A DNA stretch of 60,000 nt from Apostichopus japonicus (GCF_037975245.1 NC_092580.1:21254501-21314500); one strand, 5' to 3'; numbered from the stretch's first letter, positions 11,591-25,100 are shown. Notes: a model not told the origin generated them from the sequence alone. A program made the numbers and translations.

Positions 11591-13160
11591 AGTGTTGATC
11601 GATGCTATTGGTTGATTGATGAGGGGAGGGGTTAGGCGGGGGGGGGGTGAATCGAGAGGTTATACAGTCTCTCTCTAATCAATTAAAATGTGATCAGGCT
11701 TAAGCTTGTTGCCCATGCCAAAGATAAATGTCACTTCGACATAGGCTTTACATATACAGGTCCGACCAAGAAATGTATCACATATAAAAACCTTGAACTG
11801 TACCATAATACTGCTGCATAACTAAAAAAAAGCTCATGCTTATCAGTGACCGGTCCGATATTTTTTAACACACCTACCAAGATGTCTGACAAAATCCAGA
11901 CAATTATAAGGTTAAACCAAAGTATACTATGGTAGAATTTAGATTAGCTATACTTCATAAATTTCCTCGTCTCAGGGCCGCTTCTCTATACAGGCTCCAG
12001 TTGCGGTTTTAGGGGGTGGGGTGGGGTGGGGTGGGGGGGGGGGTGGGGGCTCTCCAGCTGCATCTAGACTCCGCTGGATCTGCATGCACGGTATGGCATT
12101 GTATGGACACTGACATCGCGTGCTCAAGGTCGTGAAGGATTATATCTTCAAAAACTTCATTAATTGTAAGCGATATTTCTCAATTTCTGTTAATTTTTCA
12201 TTTTATTAAGAAATATCTTATATAAAAGAGAAAGGTTTTGAAATTATAATGGGCTATGCTTCCCAGCTTCTTTTGTTATTGACTTACACTATATGAAGCA
12301 AAAAAAAGAAAGAAAGAAAAAAATTTGTTTGTACGACGCCGCATATCTGGATGTACTAGCATATTGACGGTATATCAAGCCATACAATTAATAACCTGTA
12401 AAGGAACGTTTCAATTCTTTCGAACATGAAATCGATCGTAGACGGGAGAAAATGTTATGGGAGTTACAAGACCAAACCAGAATGAGGCGTAAAAAAATTG
12501 AATAGAAAGTTCCGACCAAAGGCTGTGGTCCCGAATGGTCCTATAGCAAATCAAACTTTTCTCAAATTCTCTTTCTACAGTTAAATTATATGTGTATATC
12601 ACATTCTCAAAATTGAAATCTCTTCATGTAAATGTGCAGATTTTTCTTGACCTCCTGTTGTGTTATGTATGGGTGATTTCCAGTTTATAGTCAGTAATAG
12701 TATGTTAACCCCCCCCCCCTTTACCCTTTCAGAAATAGTTACCTATGCGCCTCTGGTGTACTAGCCTTACGGGATATTTTCTACACTTACGAAACATGTT
12801 ACAGCCGTTTTGAAGACGATTGGTACACCGTACGTTTAAAAACGACTTTTTACGTTTGGTATAGACGAAAAAAGGGTTTTCAAAGATCTTTAAAACTCCC
12901 AAATAACTCCCTGGTAATACGCACATCCATAGGGGGTATGTTCATGGAAGTACTACGTCCCTGTCAGGGTTCACAACCATCGGCGTATACATTAACCTGG
13001 ACCAATAAATGTCAATGAGGAGACGGGCCTACCGTATACCTACCGTATAGAGGGTCATGTGACTTACTCCCTTGTAGCACTACGGTACGTCATATAGTAC
13101 TCCTTCAATGTGTAATCTATAAACTAATGTCACGAACTCATGGCTATCGAATTCCTGGTG
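11591..13160. other. intergenic, no gene recognised
   Basis: No supported exon. G-runs at about 11638 and 12010-12055 and a C-run at 12711-12719 are the only notable sequence features. Confidence 0.4.
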
Positions 13161-13627
13161 AGGCTACGCAGGGACGTAGCCAGGGGGGGGGAGCAGGGGG
13201 AGCGACCGCTCCCCCCCTTTCAGTGTCGATTTTTTTTTTTTTTAAACTGTCGTTTTTTTAGCATGGTATTTTGTCAGTGCTCTTTTGATCTTGAATACTC
13301 GTCAGCTCTGTTAACTCGATTGTAATCATAGTAACATTCACGCCTACTGATTCAACTAATTATTACACTGCTAATACACTGCGATAACGATATTTGTTTT
13401 TAGGCCACTGCATATCTGGCTGTATTACAAAATATGAAAGTTTATATTGTCCATCAGTTAAGTTCGTGAAATGTATTAAAGTCCAGACATTGGACAATAA
13501 ACAAGAATCAACCTACTGGAAAACTTGTAAAAGAGCACTATGTTTGTCTTTCTGATATATTATGTAAAAGAACATGTAAAAGAATTTAAACAGGAAACAA
13601 AATCTGCTGATACTGATATCATATGAT

Positions 13628-13920
13628 CAGGGCGTAGCCAGTATGTAGCACGATAGTTTCATTCAACACTCTACCCGCCGAAAAAGACTATAGGATCCGA
13701 TCTTGTCAGTTTTTTAACATGTAGTTAAGAACCCGTTTACGCAGATAATATTTCAGTTGAGAAAACACTTGAGGAATTTGCATCAGATGGCAATCGTCGG
13801 ATAGCTTTCGCCTTCTCTTATTAGGCTAACTTAAACATTTACTAGCTACAGTTGTATCAAAGACATTTCTGGACTATCTTTGTATCTACAAGTATCAGAA
13901 GTTGAAAAGTAAGACTACTC
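13628..13920 (+). repeat. repeat unit F2, copy 1
   Basis: It begins CAGGGCGTAGCCAGTATGTAGC and ends AAAGTAAGACTACT. It matches 14083-14642 in separate blocks: the start, the block CTCTACCCGCCGAAAAAGACTA, and the final 80 bp. Internal segments are missing or replaced relative to copy 2. The CAGGGGCGTAGCC-type start resembles hAT ends, but no right-hand inverted end was found, so this is probably an end-truncated element. Confidence 0.65.
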
Positions 13921-14836
13921 TGTACCTTCAAGGGCGGCGGAACTGGGGGCACAGGGGGCAAGTGCCCCCCACTTTTCCTCAGGTTAAAAATGTGCCCTTT
14001 TTCTACATAAAACTTGTACTCCTGATCACCTTATTAGGTCAGCGATATTTCAGTAAGAGATCTAATCCTAATTTAGAACTATCAGGGGCGTAGCCAGTAT
14101 GTAGCACTGTAGGCCCGGGCCTACACTTTTTTTGGCCAAGTTATCTTTTTTATTAAAACACCCATAATTGAAATCCATAAGCTTGCTGGACGAGTTTAAG
14201 AGTCTAGACAGGAAAAACTATTGAAATGAACGTAGCAAGATTATGGCTAAATTAGGTGACCTATTCTTCTGTCATCTAGGCTGTCATTCATATCGCGTGC
14301 CGTTTCATTCAATACTCTACCCGCCGAAAAAGACTAGGATACGATCTTGTCAGTTTTTTAACATCTACTTAAGAACCCGTTTACGCAGATAAAATTTCAG
14401 TTGAGAACATTCCACAGTCAAATAAGCCTATCGTTGATTAACAGACTTTATATGTATAGAGCTGCAGCACTTTGTTGCCTGTTGTTGTCACGATCGGCGT
14501 TCCAAGTTCCAAAACAGCCTTTTCGATAAACATTTACTAGCTACAGTTGTATCAAAGACAAATACTGGCTATGGTTGTATCAAAGACATTTCTGGCCTAT
14601 CTTTGTATCTACAAGTATCAGAAGTTGAAAAGTAAGACTACTAAGACGGGGGGGGGGGGGGGGGGAGGGCGTTGATGGAGTGATGTGTATACGCAAATAA
14701 GATAATAACAATAAGATTTATAAAGGGTACTAAATATCAGGCTGCATCAGTCCAATCGAATTTCTGCAAAGTGCCCTTTGACGTCGGTGCCCCGCCCCCC
14801 CAGATTAAAAGTGCTTCCGCCGCCCTTGTGTAACTT
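13921..14836. mobile_element. inner hAT-like element nested in the outer one
   Basis: The body is 13929-14828 (900 bp). It has a perfect 14-bp inverted terminal repeat: CAAGGGCGGCGGAA at the left and TTCCGCCGCCCTTG at the right. The flanking 8-mers are TGTACCTT (13921-13928) and TGTAACTT (14829-14836), a target duplication with one mismatch. It lies inside the 13169-15139 element, so it inserted later. It carries its own F2 copy (14083-14642) and a G-run of about 20 (14647-14665), with no transposase frame. Confidence 0.8.
14083..14642 (+). repeat. repeat unit F2, copy 2 (longer)
   Basis: It starts CAGGGGCGTAGCCAGTATGT and ends in the same 80 bp as copy 1. Within it, the segment ACTAGCTACAGTTGTATCAAAGACA is partly duplicated (about 14527-14562 and 14566-14590). 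It sits inside the inner hAT-like element, next door to copy 1 in the outer element. Confidence 0.65.
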
Positions 14837-15147
14837 GCTAATTTTAATACATTATGTATTATTGAATTACGTACTATTTTAACTCGTTTGTTTTTTGGGT
14901 TTAAAAGTGATATTGAATGAGGTGTCTCAAGTTAGCAAGAGACCAGGGAACCAGAATGAACACTAGGGAAGGGCCGTTTCCGGTCATCTGGGGGGTTTGT
15001 AAAACCAAAAATTTTCTTGTACGCTCCGCGCCAACCGATGGTGGCGCTCCGCTCAGATAGTCGTGCCTACAACTTTGAAAATCCATATCAATAGCAAAAA
15101 GTGCTCCCCCCCCCCTTCAAATTCCTGGCTACGTCGCTGAGGCTACG

Positions 15148-16066
15148 CGAACTACGGAATCTAGCTTATTGTAAAATAATTGTGGCTCCTTGTCGGTTTT
15201 TGCACGTAAACAAGTGTTTGTGATATGATAGGCGTGATCGACCGCCATAAGCAATCTATATGAGTTCTGACAGTAGCGGTTCGAATAGTAGCCAGGGCCC
15301 ATGCAGATCAAGCCTTCTATGAGATGGAAAGTAAATCTCAAGAAAGTTATCATCCAAACCTAAGCAATTGTTCTCAAATTTAGTGGCGACCTGTTGTCTA
15401 CGAAAAGCGTATCTCTTCGAATTGACAAAGGGTTAAGTAATAGGTTAGTAGCACCCATGGTAGCACCTATAGCTGGGAGTACGTCACATGATCCTCCATA
15501 CCCATGGTTTGTTCGTTTTCGTACTGTGGGAGTGTGTCTTCCAGGACATTTTAAATTCGATGGATTCATACTTCCACGATTTACCAGGGAGCTGTTATTA
15601 ATTACAGGTCAGGATAATATTTTCCGGAAATACAGAGTTACACAAGGAAACTCACTGGTTGAACTGAGAATTAACTTAGAAAAGCGCGCCTTTTAAATTG
15701 TAGGCACCGCAGGTGCAACGATTTCAGAATGCGACCATTGACCTCTATACGACCCCTTATTTGGCCCAATTGCGCATGCGTCGATATTTGCAGCGGGTAA
15801 TATGATAACACCACATGTTGAGGTTCTACCAAAACATAAAGAAAACTGTGCACTAACAATTGGCCTGGGCTGTGGTTCGCTGACGTTAATTCCGTTGATT
15901 GTATATTCAAAATAACAAGGCCAACGTTCTCCATGTATACGGTATAGGTACAGTAGTGCGTACCCGTGCAGTGCCACACAAATTGCTCTCAACAGAGAGT
16001 GAAAATAAGCTATTTCTATTCAGAAAATGAACTAACCTGGGACTAAACCGCACAAAGGTTATAAAA
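15148..16066. other. 5' flank of the repeat-module gene
   Basis: No exon is supported. The stretch directly precedes the start codon at 16067 and must contain the promoter and 5' untranslated region of that gene if 16067 is the true start. I saw no clear TATA box. Open frames on both strands near 15360-15990 lack splice or domain support. Confidence 0.35.
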
Positions 16067-16192
16067 ATGGAAGACGATTCGTCATCATCTGCAAACGAAA
16101 TTATGACAAGGGTGGACTCCAAGTCGAATGTCCAACGTCAGCAGCTTTTTGACACCGGTAGTGACGAAAAAGCTGCAATAACATTAGTACAG
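16067..16192 (+). CDS. repeat-module gene, exon 1
   Basis: 42 codons starting MEDDSSSSANEIM and ending ITLVQ, acidic and Ser-rich, with donor CAG/GTAAGT in phase 0. Its ending resembles the ends of the 26-codon exons of the later modules (AVTE, TIKQ, AITQ), so it may be a remnant of a fourth copy. Confidence 0.65.
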
Positions 16193-19100
16193 GTAAGTCT
16201 ATCCTGCCATTGTCTTTGGGTGACGTATTTTCTTAAGAATTAGCCTAGCCAATTAAAACCCCGGCTTCTGTGTGTAACTGTAAGGCATATGAAGGCTAGA
16301 GTAGCGGGATGGATTTGGCGAAACCAAAATACATAACAAAAAATTACATTACAAAAAAATACATTTGAATAAACATAACAAAAAAATGCTGGCACTCGAT
16401 GACCATAATAATTGTTGATACATTTTGTCATTTCTCACTAATAATATGCAACTAGTTTCAAGTTTGAAGTAAGTTAAGTGTACCACACAACTGAAAGGCA
16501 TAGAATAGATATGCTTAGAAAGTTTTATGGTGTCAAAGTTTGATGTATGATCCAATCACTTTATGTGAAGGAACAACTGATTCCCCCCCCCCCCCCTCAT
16601 AAGTATCCTTAGTAGAGGGTAAGAAATGTAAAAGCAAGCAGTTATACTTTTAAATAATGTGATTTTTTTTTATATTTTCCACTGCTTGGTTTTGCAAAAT
16701 ATCTGAAAATTTATAATCCTTAAACTGCTAGTGCTACAAGATACATGGCCATTCAATTATGTTGATCGTTTATCTAAATGCAGAATGTGTTGATGTTGTT
16801 GAAATAGCAAAATGTGTTACCTCTAAAAAATTGAAATGTTTAACTTTATTTAGTACGTACCTTTCCTCCTATTTTTTTTCTTTCTTTTTTTGTCTGTGCC
16901 TCTTGAATGTTAAGAATAAGTCTGAAGTTGTAGAACCCATTGTTGATAGCCATGCAGGTCCAGGAATAAGCCATCCATTGGCAGTGGAAAAGTGCCAAGA
17001 TGTTGTCCAGAAACGAACAATACGGTAAAGTTCTCTTTGGTATATCACTTTTTCTCATTTGCAGGAATGGGAAATATTGATTTATGATATATTTATATTA
17101 CTACATATTTTGTTTCTTGAGAACATCTGCAGCTTCCTTACGTGTCGCATTCCAACCAAAATGATGTTTTCACTGAAGGGTTATATAGTAATTCTAGTTT
17201 CCAAGATATTCTCCTTGAATAATTATGCTGAGTTTCCGATTCGTTACTTTTAAGGCTAAATTCGATCATGACGTTGGCTTCTCGATCTGGACCTTTGATC
17301 GGTTAATCCGTTAACACTTGGTCGAAACATTTTCTTTTAACTTCATCTATAACAGAAAATCGATGGTTGTCACTCACCATGAATATTTGCTTTACAACCA
17401 TGTGCAGACCTGTCATTCTGTGGACTTGAATCTAATCTTAAGCAATGAAGTGCTCAGCTAGTACAATTGTACTTCTTCTTTGTAGTTTGTAAAAAGATTT
17501 GCACACCCCAAACTCTCATGACAACATAGAGGCCAGGCACGGGTCTGTTTTTTTCTTTTTAATGCAGAGGAATCAAAATTGAAGAGAATCCAAATTTTTG
17601 TTTGCGTTGTTGTGTATTTATGTAAGTGCATATCGTACAGTGCATGGTAACAGGTCTCCAATTAATAGCTAGGCCTTTCTGTGGATCCAACAATAAGACC
17701 GACATGTTACTATGTGAAGCACAAACTTAACTATAAGAGGCAATGGGAGTGTCAAAAATATAAGGTCCATTCAAATATAGATCTTTGCATAAACCAGATT
17801 ACTTTGAGAGAACATTTTTGGATTGGTTACTATTTGAATGTAAACTGTACTCTTTACCATTAAGAACTTTTTCTTAGAATAGTGGTGTTACACATCTTCA
17901 GAAATGACTCAAACTGCAAAATGTTTTGGCAGCCAAGGTTTTACTTTAATTGTAGATGTAATTCTAGGCATATTCTTTTCTTTAATTATATTGTTCTCTG
18001 AAAGCATCGTAAAAAAACAGGAAGCGTGCACATACCATGAGTGCGCGTTAAAATTTAAATTTGCTATCATCAAGATGTGCCATTAGTTCCCTTAAATTTT
18101 CTAGCCTTCTAATGGCACATGCAATATGCCATGCCCCCTTTAAGAAATGCATCAAGCCCTCCACACTAGCAGGCATAAATTGTAGTGCTACAGTATTACC
18201 GAAAAGTTCAAATCCTTTCTTCTCAGATTGTGCATTATTTTATATGGTGAATAATTGATTGCGTTTGATAAGAAGTGCTATTGCTATAAGTTTCTTTTAC
18301 ATCATTCTTGTGTAGCTGGCAATACTTTCTTATTCTCTTCAAGCAATTAAACCTGCCCAATGATTTATATACTTAGCATAATGATGGAATCGATTCAAAT
18401 TTTTTATACCCCACATTTTTCAATTCCTTTTTGGTTTCCCGAAAGGGAAAACTATGGATTCACTCATACTGCCCTCGCAAAATTGTCGGCGATGACTATA
18501 ACACGGATCATAAAGTCGGTAATTACTATTTTACGGTTAGATTCATCGAACACTGTGGCATACAGAAATGTTGTACTCAAAAGGCAAAGCCAAAGCTAAT
18601 TAATCAGGTGACACATCTAGAGTCTATGCATGCTAAGTTCTTAAATACCGCCCTCATTACCTTTCGGGGAAACATTTCATACCGTAGTTTTGATTTTTTG
18701 TTTCTACAGCCAGAGAAAGGCACGGCAAAGGAAAACAGGTAGGTACAGTAAATATCAAGCAGAATATGTATCGATTTAACCAACATAGTCTATAGTAATT
18801 ACAGTAGCTCTGAATACCATAACAAAGGCAAAACTATACTTTTGCTATATATGTTATGCTACGGAGGCTAGTTTTTCACTTTGAATATTATTATATGGAG
18901 AAACTCCTTGTTTGTCATTTAATACCCAGTGGGGAGAAAACAAATGTCTATTGATTATAAATCAAAATTCATTTGCAGAACTTCATCAGTCAGTGTGTTT
19001 CACTTTGGCAATGTTCAAGAGTCGTCACAAAGGTCCTCGGGAAGTTGTGAATGCAGAACTATCGGCAAAGACAAAAAATTGACAATTTATTAAAATTGTG

Positions 19101-22100
19101 TTCTATAAAGTTCTCTATAAATACTGTATGGTGGCCATTTTAACATCAATGTTTTTGGGGTCGATGTGAATACTTTCTGTTTTTGCTATCGATGCAAAGT
19201 TCTTTGAGTTTTACTTTACAGTACATATTATAGATATTAGTTACAAGTTTGGACAATTACAAAACAGCTTAAGTTCAAAATAATTTTCTTCGGTTTAAAG
19301 GGCAAATTTCTCTGAATACGATCTCATTTTTTAAAAATTTTTCTGTAGTATTAAAAGATGTGGTCTTGGCAAACAAAGGTGGACAGGTACAGTAATATGA
19401 TGCCATAAAATAAAAAAAACTACCTCACTAATTATACTGGCATCGTCTTTTGTTGTTCTTGAACAGACAAAAGTCTGTCATTGTCAAATATTGAATTTAT
19501 CTTTTTTTTCTTTCCTCACGACAACAGAAAGCAGATCAGTGCCTTGGACGGTGACAGAACTGTTGAAACCGAGATCAGGATTCACCATTGCAAGGAAAGA
19601 GCTTCTGGTAAGATTGAAAAACCTTCAGGTCAAAGAGGTTCATGATTTAATTTGATAAACTACCAAAATAGGACAGTAAAAGCACAGTCAGCTTATTAAA
19701 CTTTACCAGACAATTGAAGACCAATTTTGAATATTAAAAATGATTTCACTCAATTAATGATCTTGACCTATTTCCAATAATGGTTCTTTGATAAATGTTA
19801 TTCCAGGTCGTAATGATGTCGGCGACCACAGTTTACCTCCACAGGGAACATTTTATGATATTTGGTATTGCATAATAAAATGTCTCAATTGCTAAATGAA
19901 GGCAGAAAAGATGTCTACTTTTGTACAAAAAAAGCATAGCACTTTAATAAAGTACTAATGAGTGTATAAAATCACAATTTGGATATACACATGAAGACAT
20001 TTAATTAATTATTCCCTACCCTACCTATAGGGGGGGGGGATGTGTGTGTAGGGGGTGAACTGCTACTGTACCTTGGGTGCAATCAGGTGTTTTAGAACCA
20101 TAGAAAGTTACAAAATGATTCTCAGAATGGAACAAAAAGTCTCTGACCATAGCTTTTAATTTGGTAGTTTAACTTGGTGCATGACAAAGTGCTGGGATAT
20201 TAATATCTCAATCCTCAGTATTCTTCTTCTTCTTGAATGACCCTTGTTTTACTTTTTTGTTTATTTTTTCCATCCTTGTCTTTCAGAGTGTAATGAGGGA
20301 GGTGTCCGGCAAGCACAATGTTATTTCGATTAAATCAAAGAGCTGTCAACTTGCTGTCACAGAGGTAAGTCCTTGATTCATGTTTTTAAGGGAAAACAGG
20401 AAGTAAGAGATGGTCAAAAGAGTTTGAGGTACAGTGTAGTACTTTATTGAGTAAGTAGGGCTTAAATCAAAACTGATGTTGGCGGTGCATTTCCCTATCT
20501 GCGCCTTTTCCTTTAAGAAAACTGATGCTGTGATACTCAAGAAATGACCCTACCGATGGTACGAATGCCACATTCCTTTTTTTGTCTTTTGTGCTGTTGT
20601 TGACGTTTATACTATAATCGAGCAAATGTCAACATGTGGACCGTTTGTTCAGTGACATCAACATTAGCAGCCATAGAGTGAATGAACCGGTAGATTTCCA
20701 ACTATTAAGCGCATATTTATTGGGACACTTTATATTTGTAAACTAAGGATAACATGTTATTCTGGATCACCTTCTCGGGTTAGTTTCCCTGATCTCTCCA
20801 AACATTTTGGGAGCCTAGCTGTGCCATTTGGATATATCTGAATATGCATCATTAATCCACCATTTAATTCCTACACACATGTTACACAGGTTCGGTTCAT
20901 CTCACATTTTTAATAAATTCTGTTTGTTATTGTGCAAGTAAGTATTGTTGTTGGTATGCAGGTTACAATGTTGACTATGCAGCAAAATCATCAATAAAAA
21001 ATGCTTTGTTATTTTTCAATTTTAAACATGCATATAAATGTCGAGGTTCACATTCATTTATGATTTTTTTGCTATATTTGCTATTCCAGGTAATGAATCG
21101 TTTTGAAAGCTTAAAACCTTTGGTAAATGAATCCCCTACTCGAGCTTGTATCGCTCAAACCATGATGTCGAACATATGGACAAGAAAGTACCAACGATTA
21201 CAGTAAGGAATAGTTTGATCCTTATCATGGTTATGTACACCAGATGGTAGATAATTGTGATTACAGTAAGGAATAGTTTGATCCTTATGAGTATATACAC
21301 CAGACTGTAGATAATTGTGATTACAGTAAGGAATAGTTTGATCCTTATCATGATTATATACACCAGACAGTAGATAATTGTGATTACAGTAAGGAATAGT
21401 TTGATCCTTATCATGATTATATACACCAGCTGTAGATAATTGTGATCACAGTAAAGAATATTTTGATCCTTATGATTATATACACCAGCTGTAGATAATT
21501 GTGATCACAGTAAGGAATATTTTGATCCTTATCATGATTATACACACCAGGCAGTAGATAATTCTGATTACAGTAAGGAATAGTTTGATCCTTATCATGA
21601 TTATATACACCAGACAGTAGATAATTGTGATTACAGTAAGGAATGGTTTGATCCTTATCATGATTATATACACCAGCTGTAGATAATTGTGATTACAGTA
21701 AGGAATAGTTTGATCCTTATCATGATTATATATACCAGGCTGTAGATAATTCTGATTACAGTAAGGAATAGTTTGATCCTTATCATGATTATATACACCA
21801 GACAGTAGGTAGTTGTGATTACAGTAAGGAATAGTTTGATCCTTATCATGATTATACACACCAGGCTCTAGATAATTGTGATTACAGTAAGGAATAGTTT
21901 CATCCTTATCATGATTATATACACCAGACAGTAGGTAGTTGTGATTACAGTAAGGAATAGTTTGATCCTTATCATGATTATATACACCAGGCTGTAGATA
22001 ATTGTGATTACAGTAAGGAATAGTTTGATCCTTATCATGATTATACACACCAGGCAGTAGATAATTCTGATTACAGTAAGGAATAGTTTGATCCTTATCA

Positions 22101-25100
22101 TGATTATATACACCAGACAGTAGATAATTGTGATTACAGTAAGGAATAGTTTGATCCTTATCATGATTATATACACCAGGCAGTAGATAATTCTGATTAC
22201 AGTAAGGAATAGTTTGATCCTTATAATGGTTATGTACACCAGATGGTAGATAATTCTGATTACAGTAAGGAATATTTTGATCCTTATCATGATTATATAC
22301 ACCAGGCAGTAGATAATTCTGATTACAGTAAGGAATAGTTTGATCCTTATCATGATCATATACACCAGGCAGTAGATAATTGTGATCACAGTAAGGAATA
22401 TTTTGATCCTTATCATGATTATATACACCAGGCAGTAGATAATTGTGATTACAGTAAGGAATAGTTTGATCCTTATCATGATTATATACACCAGACAGTA
22501 GATAATTGTGATTACAGTAATGAATAGTTTGATCCTATGATTATATACACCAGGTAGTAGATAATTGTGGTTACAGTAAGGAATTGTTTGATCCTTATCA
22601 TGATTATATACACCAGACAGATAATTGTGATTACAGTAATGAATAGTTTGATCCTTATCATGATTATATACACCAGCTGTAGATAATTGTGATTACAGTA
22701 AGAAATAGTTTCATCCTTATCATGATTATATACACCAGGCAGTAGATAACTGTGATTAAAGTAAGGAATAGTTTGATCCTTATCATGATTATATAAGGCA
22801 GACTAGATAATTGTGATTACAGTAAGGAATAGATTGATCCTTATGATTATATACACCAGGCGGTAGATAATTGTGATTACAGTAAGGAATAGTTTGATCC
22901 TTATCAAGATTATGTTCACTAGACTGTAGATAATTGTCCTGGCGCAGTTATTTGGACCATACAATTAAGAGCAGTTTTACTTGAACAGGACAAATAAGAC
23001 CAGTTTTTGGAGTTTCGGTTCACACTTTTACGAAACCTGCGGCAGACCAGTTTGATTTTTAGATAGTTCAATCCTCTCATGCTTATTCATTTTCTCTCTG
23101 TCTAATTTACTAATATTCTTTTGTCTGCTTGGATCGTTTATCAAAGACTATTTTTTTCTTCACAGTTGTGCCTTAAAGTTAAAAGATGACTTAAGGCATA
23201 ATATTTGTTTTAATTTGCTTTAGACTGGTCATGAAAACACACTGCAATTAGTCCAGGTTGGATTTCTATTACACTTTTAATTTTCATCATCAACATTAAG
23301 TGATTGGACTGTTAAATCTAGGTCAGGTCAGTTCCTCAGGTGGACCACAAACTCACTGGGAATGTACGAATTTTATGGCCTAAAATGACATGTTTTATTA
23401 CAATGTATTACAAATTTGTCAAGGATGAATGTTGTTTAATGTCTTCGAAGGATTCTCTCTTGTTAATATGAAGTTAAAACAAAATGTTTGGCTGGAGTTA
23501 TTAGAAGTTCATTTAAAAAAATGGATGAACATGAACAGTTAGGTCTGCACTGTTTTGTTCTGCCTTTTTTTTTCACTGTATACTCTTATTTGTTTTCCTC
23601 CTGAAGTAGAAAGAGAGGAAAATCTGCGAAGATTGTTCATTCTGGCAATAATCCGTCCTGGAAGAAGAAAGTTGTCGACAAAGGTGAGACATCTGATTCT
23701 AGTCATCCAGTACAGAGAATAATTTATTTAAGTGGAGTCAACTTTATCTCCAAATGTTCAAGCTTGAACAAAAAATCCCTAAATTGGCCAGAGCACTTCT
23801 CTGTAAGTGGTTAGCTTCTTAATTAAGCTTTGTTTTCATTATGGTTGTCCTGATATGAGATTTTTCCGTACTGAAGTAATGCGAGCTCTGTTCTCCCTCA
23901 CAATCGATATCGTTTCATGGTATCGATTCATTTTATGACAAGCCACACCCATTTTTCAACTCAGCAAACACCAAATATTAATATTTACTTGCAACAGAAA
24001 AATTTCAAATCCTTGCAGGCAGAACCAACTGTCAAAATTCAAGCAATCAACGGAAACATGATAATGGAAGAATATTGGATCAATGCAATATTATAGTGGT
24101 CCATAAATTCAAGCAATCAGCAGAAACATGATAATGGAAGAATATTGGATCAGTGCAATATTCTAGTGGTCCATAATTTCATATATAGATTACTTATTAT
24201 CAATTGGTTGTCTTCTAATTTTTTGTTTTGTTTATGCCTCTAGATGTAGTCTGCAGAGGGGAGGCAAACGAAGACAAAGATGAGAAGACTACCTCGCTGG
24301 AACAAAATTCTGAGTTTGATAAAGAATTGTCTCTGGAAGCGAAGAAACTGCTCAATGGTCACCGTCCAATACACGAATGGCAACGATTAAAGGTTATCTT
24401 TCCCATCATGCAATTCACTAGGTTTATTGTGATATGAGATTTTACATATTCATCTATTGTGATGTTTGTTCTCCATTTGCAGATTTTATCGTGATGTATG
24501 GTACGGCGAGCCACGAGTATTTATAGCTCGATAAAATCCAGTAACAATAAGCTGTCCCCGCTGATGATATGTTACTTACGCCAAATATCAGTGTATATAA
24601 GACATGTATTTAACAACTGCTTTCATTTATTTTGTACAAATCTATTTTCTAGTCACCTTTGGTGAGGCCATATGAAGGCCATTTTTAATTTAAGAACATC
24701 ACAACCGATACAATCATAATTTCAACCCCATCTTCTGTCGCCAGCAAAATCAGCATTTACTAATTTTAATTTGTTGCTAATAAAACATGTGATTCATGGT
24801 CACATTCATGACAACGTTGCTATGATTTTATTTGTAATAATGTCTTCTTGTTGTGATTTTCAGATCTAATGGTTCTGTGTCTCAGATCTCCAATTATCAC
24901 AACAAAGAATGACTGGAATTCCAAACTTGCAATTTTGATGCAACCACTTATCTCATCAGTTCACACGACTAGCAATTACCCTGTACACTATATGCACACA
25001 GCATGTTGTGGAATCTCGCACCCAAAACAATTTTAGAATTCAAACTGTTTCTAAACTGTCAAAATAGCCAGAAACGACAGTTGTTATATCACAAAACTAT

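Larger units (their letters stand above)
13161..15147. mobile_element. outer hAT-like element, host for nested insertions
   Basis: The element body is 13169-15139. The left end is CAGGGACGTAGCCAGG and the right end is CCTGGCTACGTCGCTG, inverted repeats matching at 15 of 16 positions. Both sides carry the identical 8-bp duplication AGGCTACG (13161-13168 and 15140-15147), the hAT signature. A G-run follows the left end and a C-run precedes the right end. It contains at least one further complete hAT-like element (13929-14828). Near 14940-15080 it holds an inverted, diverged copy of the core seen at 4.34 and 55.24 kb. There is no transposase. Confidence 0.85.

Noticed and set aside
21136-22491. 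Minus-strand frames of up to 207 codons with repeated YIIMIRIKLFLTVITIIY
   Set aside because: The 63-bp minisatellite unit is a multiple of three, so frames stay open by construction. The array lies in an intron of a plus-strand gene.
21196-22935. CRISPR-like appearance of regular repeats
   Set aside because: The units are contiguous with no unique spacers, in a eukaryotic intron.
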